A stretch of DNA of 64,000 nucleotides, taken from positions 4,464,001 through 4,528,000 of the forward strand of contig NZ_JAUSYZ010000001.1 of NCBI RefSeq assembly GCF_030817195.1. The letters run 5' to 3'. Positions 58,563-64,000 of this stretch are shown in pieces. Each line of letters starts with the position of its first letter. Position 1 is the stretch's first letter. The stretch is from Arthrobacter globiformis. Its GTDB lineage: Bacteria; Actinomycetota; Actinomycetes; Actinomycetales; Micrococcaceae. The position numbers were made by a program, and so were the translations under genes. The notes under the pieces were generated by a model. That model searched no databases, was not told the DNA's origin, and worked only from the letters and a program-made list of their open reading frames with translations.

Positions 58563-61262
58563 ATGAGCGCCAAACACAGCGGGCCGTCCGGCAGGGGCGG
58601 CCCGCCGGTCTCCCCTTCACCCACACCCGATCCGAATCCCGCAACCGGCCCGATTCCAGCACCCGGCCCGATTCCAGCACCCGGTCCGGCGGCGGCTTCA
58701 GCACCCGGTCCGGCGGCGGCTTCCGCACCGGGCGGCCCGGCCGCCTCCTGCACAACCCCGGCGGGAGTCTCGACGGCGGCGGGTTCGTCCCCCGCCCAAG
58801 GCGCGCGAACCGCCGTCGTAATGAGCCCTGGGACCAATCACGGCGGCGAGGTGCCGGCGCGGGCGGAGGGAATCCAACTCATTGGCGAGGCCAAGGGATC
58901 CGGCTACCGGGAGGCCCCCTCGCTGGTCCGCCGTGCGGACGGCCAGACCATCCAGCTCACGCGGCTGCTTTTTCAGGTCCTTGACGCCATCGATGGTGTG
59001 CGGGATCTCGATGAGATCGCCGAGGTGGCGAGCACGCGGTCCGGCCGGCTCATCAGCGAGGACAACGTCAGGACACTGATCGAGGGCCAACTGCTGCCGC
59101 TCGGCCTGCTGCGGCGGGCGGACGGGTCGCAGCCGGAGGTCCGCAGGGCGAATCCGCTGCTGGGCATGCGGTTCCGATACACCGTCACGGACCCCGCGCG
59201 CACCCGAAAGCTGACGGCGCCATTCGCTGTGCTGTTCAATCCACTGATCGTGGCAGTTGTCGCCGGGGGATTCCTGGCCTCGTGCTGGTGGGTTTTGATG
59301 GTTAAGGGCCTGGCGTCCGCCACGCATGACGCCTTCGCGAACCCGTGGCTGCTCCTGTTGATTTTCGCCGTGACGGTCCTGTCGGCCGGCTTCCACGAAT
59401 TCGGCCACGCGGCGGCCGCACGCCGGGGCGGCGCCACTCCGGGCGCGATGGGTGCCGGGCTCTACCTCGTCTGGCCCGCCTTCTACACGGACGTCACCGA
59501 TTCCTACCGGCTGGGGCGCGGCGGCAGGCTTCGCACGGATGTCGGCGGGCTGTACTTCAACGCCATGGTTGCCGTCGCGACCATGGGTCTCTGGTGGGCC
59601 ACGGGTTTCGATGCGCTGCTCCTGGTGGTGCTCACGCAGATCCTGCAAATGGTGCGCCAGTTGCTGCCCCTGGTCCGCTTCGACGGTTACCACATCCTTG
59701 CCGATGCCACGGGCGTACCGGACCTGTTCCAGCGGATCCGTCCCACGCTGCTCGGGCTCCTGCCATGGCGATGGGGCAAACCCGAACCCGAGGCGCAGGC
59801 CCTCAAGCCGTGGGCGCGGACCGTCATCACGGTGTGGGTCCTGGTCACTGTACCCATGCTGCTGGTCAGCCTGGCGCTGATGGTCGTCTCCTTTCCGCGG
59901 CTCCTGGGCACCGCGTGGGCGAGCCTGCAGCATCAGCAGGCCCTGCTGTCCGGCAGCCTCGCGGATGGGAACTTTGCCGACGCTGCTGTGCGGTTCCTGG
60001 CTATTGCCGCCGTCGTCCTTCCTGTGGTTGGCGTGGTGTACATGCTGCTCCGGCTGGCGCGGCAGCTCCTCACCGGGCTCTGGGCCAAGACCCGGGGCAA
60101 GCCGCTGCAGCGCGCCACCGCGATGGCAGCGGCCGGTGCGGTCGTTGCCGGGCTGGCGTGGGCCTGGTGGCCGGTGCCTGGCAACTACCGCCCGGTGCAG
60201 CCCTACGAACGCGGGACACTCCTCGATGCCACGGCCGCCGTCTATCCCGCCCTGGCTGCCCCAGACGGAGCCCTTCAGGAAGGCCGGACTGGTCAGACGG
60301 TGGCGCTGTGGCCGGAGGGCACGGCACTACCCACCCGGGAGCAGCCGCAGCTCAGCATGGTCCTCGTGCCGAGGCAGGCCGCGGAACCGGCTTCCGCGCC
60401 CGGCGACCCTGGGCCGGACGAGGGCGCGGGTAAAGCAGCCGGCGGCGCCGCGCCGCCGTCGTGGGTCTTTCCTTTCGACAAGCCCCCGGCCCCGGAGAAG
60501 GACGGTAACCAGGCACTAGCGGTGAACACGACCGACGGATCCGTCACTTACGATGTCGCGTTCGCTCTGGTGTGGGCAGAGGAGGGACCGGTGGACACCC
60601 GCAATGAGGCCTACGCATTCGCCAGCTGCGCGGACTGCGCGGCGGTGGCCGTCGGGTTCCAGGTGGTTCTCATCGTTGGTCAGGCGGATGTGGTGGTGCC
60701 GGAGAACCTCTCCGCCGCCGCGAACTACAACTGCGTCCGGTGCTTGACATACGCACTGGCCAGCCAGCTGGTGCTCACGCTGGACGGACCGCTCAGCGCG
60801 GATGGCATGGCCCGGCTCTATGCGCTGTGGCAGGAGATCGCCGAGTTCGGACGCACCTTGCAGGGTGTTCCCCTGTCCGAGATCGAGGGTCGGTTGAGCG
60901 CCTACAAGGCACAGCTCATCGAGATCATCCGGACCGACCCCAGCGCCAAACCCCTGGCCGGCACCAGTACGCCGTCGCCGGGCTCCACACCATCGACCGG
61001 GGCCAGTGACGGGGCTGACACGGACCCGGGATCCGAGTCAGGTGAGCCGTTACCGGACGAGCCGACGCCGGGTGGGCCGTCACCGGAGGTGCCATCTCCC
61101 GGAACGACGGCGAACCCCGCGGTTCCCACGCCCGGAACGGGAACGACGTCGGTCCCCGCCACTCCTGCGCCTGCCAGCACTGGCGCGGCACCGGCACCAG
61201 CAACTACGGCTCCCGGCGCCGCAGCGGCTGGGTCACCGGCCCAGGAGCCGGCAGCACCGTAG
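58563..61262 (+). CDS. PqqD-like/M50 intramembrane metalloprotease with exported CxxC and Pro-rich tail
   Basis: An 899-residue protein. Residues 12-95 are Pro/Ala-rich. A PqqD-like winged helix (about 115-185; QTIQLTRLLFQVLDAIDGVR, LDEIAEVASTRSGRLISEDN) could bind a leader peptide. The M50 core follows, with the zinc motif FHEFGHAAAARRGG (His278, His282) and the third-ligand motif VRFDGYHILADATG (Asp374), plus about seven helices. An exported part (about 560-800) carries two CxxC motifs (SCADC, NCVRC). The tail (805-899) is Pro/Thr/Gly-rich. It resembles peptide zinc metalloprotease proteins of unknown substrate; a role in maturing the upstream protein is inferred. Confidence 0.85.
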   Translation: MSAKHSGPSGRGGPPVSPSPTPDPNPATGPIPAPGPIPAPGPAAASAPGPAAASAPGGPAASCTTPAGVSTAAGSSPAQGARTAVVMSPGTNHGGEVPARAEGIQLIGEAKGSGYREAPSLVRRADGQTIQLTRLLFQVLDAIDGVRDLDEIAEVASTRSGRLISEDNVRTLIEGQLLPLGLLRRADGSQPEVRRANPLLGMRFRYTVTDPARTRKLTAPFAVLFNPLIVAVVAGGFLASCWWVLMVKGLASATHDAFANPWLLLLIFAVTVLSAGFHEFGHAAAARRGGATPGAMGAGLYLVWPAFYTDVTDSYRLGRGGRLRTDVGGLYFNAMVAVATMGLWWATGFDALLLVVLTQILQMVRQLLPLVRFDGYHILADATGVPDLFQRIRPTLLGLLPWRWGKPEPEAQALKPWARTVITVWVLVTVPMLLVSLALMVVSFPRLLGTAWASLQHQQALLSGSLADGNFADAAVRFLAIAAVVLPVVGVVYMLLRLARQLLTGLWAKTRGKPLQRATAMAAAGAVVAGLAWAWWPVPGNYRPVQPYERGTLLDATAAVYPALAAPDGALQEGRTGQTVALWPEGTALPTREQPQLSMVLVPRQAAEPASAPGDPGPDEGAGKAAGGAAPPSWVFPFDKPPAPEKDGNQALAVNTTDGSVTYDVAFALVWAEEGPVDTRNEAYAFASCADCAAVAVGFQVVLIVGQADVVVPENLSAAANYNCVRCLTYALASQLVLTLDGPLSADGMARLYALWQEIAEFGRTLQGVPLSEIEGRLSAYKAQLIEIIRTDPSAKPLAGTSTPSPGSTPSTGASDGADTDPGSESGEPLPDEPTPGGPSPEVPSPGTTANPAVPTPGTGTTSVPATPAPASTGAAPAPATTAPGAAAAGSPAQEPAAP

Positions 61263-61304
61263 GCGGCACCCCGTAGGCAACTACGTTCAAGGCCCTGCCT
61301 CATC

Positions 61305-61401
61305 GTTTCGCCCAAAATGACCGCCTACGACCCGCCCGAGCGGCCCTTTATGGCGAAAACGAGGGCGAGGGGCAGGGCCGGGCGGCCATTTTTGGCGAAA
61401 C
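61305..61401. repeat. GCCAAAAATGGCC-type repeat element (copy 2)
   Basis: GTTTCGCCCAAAATGACCGCC at the left and GGCGGCCATTTTTGGCGAAAC at the right are inverse repeats with two mismatches. An inner half-element (CGGCCCTTTATGGCGAAAAC) lies between them. It is related to the hairpin at 57561-57606 and lies just after the M50 gene. Confidence 0.8.
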
Positions 61402-61463
61402 GGCGAGCTGAGGCGCGGACCGGGCTGAACGGTGACGTGTCCCAGGCAACATATATTTGAAGG

Positions 61464-62270
61464 ATGCTCTCGGCGCTCAAGAAATACCTGCTGCTCCCCA
61501 AACTGGTGAAGCTGGCCTCCAACGCGCCGAAGGACCCCGGGGTCGCGTGGGACCAGTTCTGGGGCAGGGTCGGGGCCACCGGCGCCCGCGGCGACGTGCT
61601 GTGGGATTCGGGCAGCGACCACGAGCTGCAGGCGTATCTGGAGCATCTGACGCGGCAGTTGGACCCCAGCCTTCCCATCGTCGATGTCGGGTGCGGCAAC
61701 GGCGTCTTCAGCCGCGCGCTTGCCGCCTACTTTCCGCATGTCCTGGGGGTGGATGTGTCAGCCAACGCCATCGGACGTGCTGCCGCCGAATCCGAAGGGC
61801 TGGAGCGGGTCTCCTACGTCGCGGTTGACATGACAGCCCCAGCGGGCCACCGTGCCGTGACGGACGCCCTGGCCGCAGCCGGGTTCCCCGGTGAAGCCAA
61901 CATTTTCATCCGGGGCGTCCTGCACGTGCTGAAGAAACCTGCCCAGGCGGCCCTGGCCGGGCAACTGCACCCGCTTGTGGGCAAGCGTGGCCGTGTCTTC
62001 CTGGCCGAGACCGACTTCCGCGGAAATCCCGTCCAGTACGTCAGCCACCTCGGAGCCACCCTGCACTCCATCCCCGGGCCGCTCGAAAGGGCCATCCGCG
62101 GACTGCCCATGCCCGGCCGCTTCGGCACCGTACAGCGCAGGAGGGCTTTCCCCGAGGCGAGCTGGGATGTGGTGGAGGACGGCCCGGTCACGTTAGAAAC
62201 CCGCCCCCTGAAATCCCCAGACCGGCCCGAACAGATCCCGGGCTATTTCGCGGTGCTCCAGGCCCGCTGA
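61464..62270 (+). CDS. Class I SAM-dependent methyltransferase
   Basis: A 268-residue Rossmann methyltransferase. Motif I is IVDVGCGNGVFSRALAAYFP, motif II VLGVDVSANAIGRAAAES, and the acceptor region NIFIRGVLHVLKKPAQAALA. Substrate is unknown. It lies 200 bases after the M50 gene and could modify the same substrate. TATATT ends six bases before the ATG, the same layout as the S9 peptidase start, so the transcript may be leaderless. Confidence 0.9.
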   Translation: MLSALKKYLLLPKLVKLASNAPKDPGVAWDQFWGRVGATGARGDVLWDSGSDHELQAYLEHLTRQLDPSLPIVDVGCGNGVFSRALAAYFPHVLGVDVSANAIGRAAAESEGLERVSYVAVDMTAPAGHRAVTDALAAAGFPGEANIFIRGVLHVLKKPAQAALAGQLHPLVGKRGRVFLAETDFRGNPVQYVSHLGATLHSIPGPLERAIRGLPMPGRFGTVQRRRAFPEASWDVVEDGPVTLETRPLKSPDRPEQIPGYFAVLQAR

Positions 62271-62323
62271 ACCGGACAGGCCCGCTGAACCGGAAAGTCT
62301 GAACCGGAAAGGCCCGCTGAAGA

Positions 62324-62698
62324 CTATGGGACCTTCAGCCAGGACTCGGCCTCGGCTCTGTCCGTGAAAAACCTCGTGGGGCACGGGAGCCTGTTGATGC
62401 CCAGGATGAAGTTGGCAATCACGCGGTCCACCGGCGACGCACCGAGCAGCGCAATCCGTGAGGCCTGGCAGGGACGGCCGAACACGGCACGGGCTCCGCG
62501 GGTCACATCGGCGGTGGTGGCCATGTCCACGAGCATGGGGTGACGGCTGTCGCCGCAGAGCGCGTTGACCTGCGCCATGGCGGCCTCAGCGTCCGCTTCA
62601 GTGATGCTGGCGCCCCTGGCCCAGGTCAGCCGCAGCAGGCCTTCGGTATCCAATTCCAGGTTGAACAGCGTGTTCCGTCCGGTGCTGTTGGAATTCAA
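62324..62698 (-). CDS. STAS/SpoIIAA-like (DUF7793-type) small protein
   Basis: A 124-residue protein with a beta-alpha-beta layout: LFNLELDTEGLLRLTWARGA, AAMAQVNALCGDSRHPMLVD, MATTADVTRG and a C-terminal TRFFTDRAEAESWL. This pattern fits the SpoIIAA/STAS-like family found next to stress regulators. TTG 62698 follows GGAGG with six-base spacing. Function unknown. Confidence 0.78.
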   Translation of the reverse strand: MNSNSTGRNTLFNLELDTEGLLRLTWARGASITEADAEAAMAQVNALCGDSRHPMLVDMATTADVTRGARAVFGRPCQASRIALLGASPVDRVIANFILGINRLPCPTRFFTDRAEAESWLKVP

Positions 62699-62835
62699 AT
62701 CAAACCTCCGCGGTGGCTAATGTGGACAAGTATCACGGTACATCCCTCCGGGGCGCTGCCACCGGGGCGCCTACTGATAATGTGAGTCCAAATTCACGGT
62801 AGCCTCAAAAAAGGCACTCGCAACACAGGGGGCAC

Positions 62836-64000
62836 ATGGTCCAGGCACCGGCGGAGTTCCCCTCCGCACCTCACGAGGCAGTGGTCGCGCTCACCGATGA
62901 GGCCCGTCTGGACGCCGTGGCGTCTGTCCTCACCGGCGCGGGTTTCAGCGTCCGGAAGGCGTCCGACGCCGGATCCCTCGCCGGGGAGCTGGAAGGCAAC
63001 CGTGCCGCCGTCGTACTTCTGGATGCAGAGCTGACGGGCGGCTACCGGTGGGAAGGCACGCCAGTGCTGCTCCTGGTTGACCTCGCAGGTGACTTCGACC
63101 TTGCCCGGCTTGAGCCCTGGGGCATCGCCGATTACATCTCCCGCGACGCGGCGCCCCGGGAGCTGACCCACCGGGTGGAGACCCTAATAGGACGGGCGCG
63201 GGAACGCCGCCGCATCCGGGCCGAAGCCGAATTCCTGCGCGAAAGCCTCCGCAACGTCTCCGCCGCCATCCGCGGCACCAACATCCCCCAGCACATGGCC
63301 GGCCACCTGGTCCGCGGATTCGGTGAATCCCTGGGCGTGGACCACGTCTGGTTCACCACCTTCCAGGATTCGCGCGTGCCCCGGATCAGTGCCCAGTGGT
63401 CCCTGCCCGGCCATGCCAAGCTGCCGGACACCCTTGGTGCGTTCGAGGACGAGGCCAGGGAGCAGACCACCTCGCTGTGGTCGGCCGCCGAGGCTCTGGC
63501 GGTTCCGGATCACCAGGCGGACCAGTCCGCCGCCCTGGCCGAGGATTTGCGGGAATGGTCCGGTTTGGGCTCCGTGCGAGCCTCGGTTGCGTTGCCGGTA
63601 GGAGAAGGCGAATCGGCCCTGGGGATCATCTGGATCGCCCAGCTGGAGAAGCCGCGCGACTGGACTAGGGCCGAGATCGCCCTCATCCAGCACGTGGCCG
63701 GCAACCTCGCGCACAGCCTCATCCAGGGCCACCTGATCAGCGCGCAACTGCAGGTGCTGCAGCAGTTGCGGGAACTGGACAAGGCCAAAACGGACTTCCT
63801 CGCCACGGTCAACCACGAGCTCCGCACGCCGCTCACCTCCATTACGGCCTACCTCGACATGATCCGCGACGGGGCGGGCGGCCCCGTTCCGCCGGGCATC
63901 CTGTCCATGATGGACGTCATCTCGCGGAACTCCGACCGCCTCCGCAGGCTGATCGAGGACATGCTCACTGTCTCCCAGCAGGACTCCGGCAACCTGAACC
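62836..64000 (+). CDS. Hybrid sensor histidine kinase, N-terminal part
   Basis: The frame is open from ATG 62836 to the window end (388 codons). Residues 10-110 look like a degenerate receiver (AVVALTDEARLDAVASVLTG, VVLLDAELTGG). A GAF domain (about 165-310; VDHVWFTTFQDSRVPRISAQ, ASVALPVGEGESALGIIWIA) and the HisKA domain with ATVNHELRTPLTSI (His327) follow. The ATPase domain must lie beyond the window. AGGGGG precedes the ATG. It probably phosphorylates a receiver protein elsewhere; the lone receiver at 26145 is a candidate only. Confidence 0.9.
   Translation, partial: MVQAPAEFPSAPHEAVVALTDEARLDAVASVLTGAGFSVRKASDAGSLAGELEGNRAAVVLLDAELTGGYRWEGTPVLLLVDLAGDFDLARLEPWGIADYISRDAAPRELTHRVETLIGRARERRRIRAEAEFLRESLRNVSAAIRGTNIPQHMAGHLVRGFGESLGVDHVWFTTFQDSRVPRISAQWSLPGHAKLPDTLGAFEDEAREQTTSLWSAAEALAVPDHQADQSAALAEDLREWSGLGSVRASVALPVGEGESALGIIWIAQLEKPRDWTRAEIALIQHVAGNLAHSLIQGHLISAQLQVLQQLRELDKAKTDFLATVNHELRTPLTSITAYLDMIRDGAGGPVPPGILSMMDVISRNSDRLRRLIEDMLTVSQQDSGNLN

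Noticed and set aside
61464..62270. Daptide-type RiPP cluster
   Set aside because: There is an M50 protease and a methyltransferase, but no aminotransferase, dehydrogenase or short Thr-ending precursor, so the named class is not supported.

Overview
The window is high-GC DNA from an actinobacterium, most likely a soil Micrococcaceae (Arthrobacter/Pseudarthrobacter type). This rests on strong GC3 bias, many GTG/TTG starts behind AGGAG-type ribosome sites, an arsenate-mycothiol-transferase-type ArsC, several GAF-ANTAR proteins, actinobacterial DUF families (DUF305, DUF6153, DUF6221, DUF6766, DUF3618, DUF4383) and many hairpin-type intergenic repeats. I saw no rRNA, tRNA, CRISPR array, complete insertion sequence or prophage. 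The species call is inference.

Layout. 1-2.3 kb: end of a copper cluster (P-type ATPase C-terminus, DUF6153, DUF305 lipoprotein, Cys-rich four-helix copper storage protein). 2.4-4.1 kb: three exported proteins with SipW-cognate or alternate-type signal peptides. 4.3-9.9 kb: secreted trypsin-like protease, EEP hydrolase, SGNH hydrolase and membrane proteins, one behind an iron-box-like site. 9.97-11.1 kb: gene-poor, with one gene remnant. 11.1-13.7 kb: MprF-like lysyltransferase with a low-complexity insert. 13.8-18.3 kb: SDR, divergent XRE regulator, zinc alcohol dehydrogenase, MFS exporter. 19-20.6 kb: thioredoxin reductase, arsenate reductase and the truncated end of an ACR3 arsenite exporter. 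20.6-21.6 kb: an SGNH hydrolase between two copies of a 72-bp palindromic repeat. 21.6-24.2 kb: LacI regulator and a frameshifted sugar porter.

24-36 kb is regulatory and stress-related: three VOC proteins, a receiver-only response regulator, an ArsR-like regulator, four GAF-ANTAR proteins within 7.5 kb, SelO, and a tightly coupled three-gene envelope-stress operon (Ala-rich protein, holin-like protein, DUF3618). 36-43 kb: DUF2243 protein, decayed M20 peptidase, small membrane and lipoproteins, DUF6221, universal stress protein, secreted phosphoesterase. 43-47.3 kb: LMW phosphatase and LCP protein (cell-envelope glycopolymers), a 32-bp tandem array that changes orientation, histidine phosphatase and NnrD. 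47.4-54.1 kb: orphan solute-binding protein, zinc-ribbon protein, CBS protein, FRG protein, DUF4383 protein and a stand-alone cytochrome oxidase subunit I. 54-57.4 kb: small proteins and an oligopeptidase B-type S9 peptidase.

57.8-62.3 kb is the most unusual locus. It has an Ala/Asp-rich protein with two internal repeats and a leader-like N-terminus; seven bases later an 899-residue protein joining a PqqD-like domain to an M50 intramembrane metalloprotease and an exported CxxC/Pro-rich tail; then a SAM methyltransferase. Related hairpin repeats lie before the first gene and between the protease and the methyltransferase. It looks like an undescribed protein or peptide maturation and export system, but that function is inferred. 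The window ends with a STAS-like protein and the start of a hybrid sensor histidine kinase.
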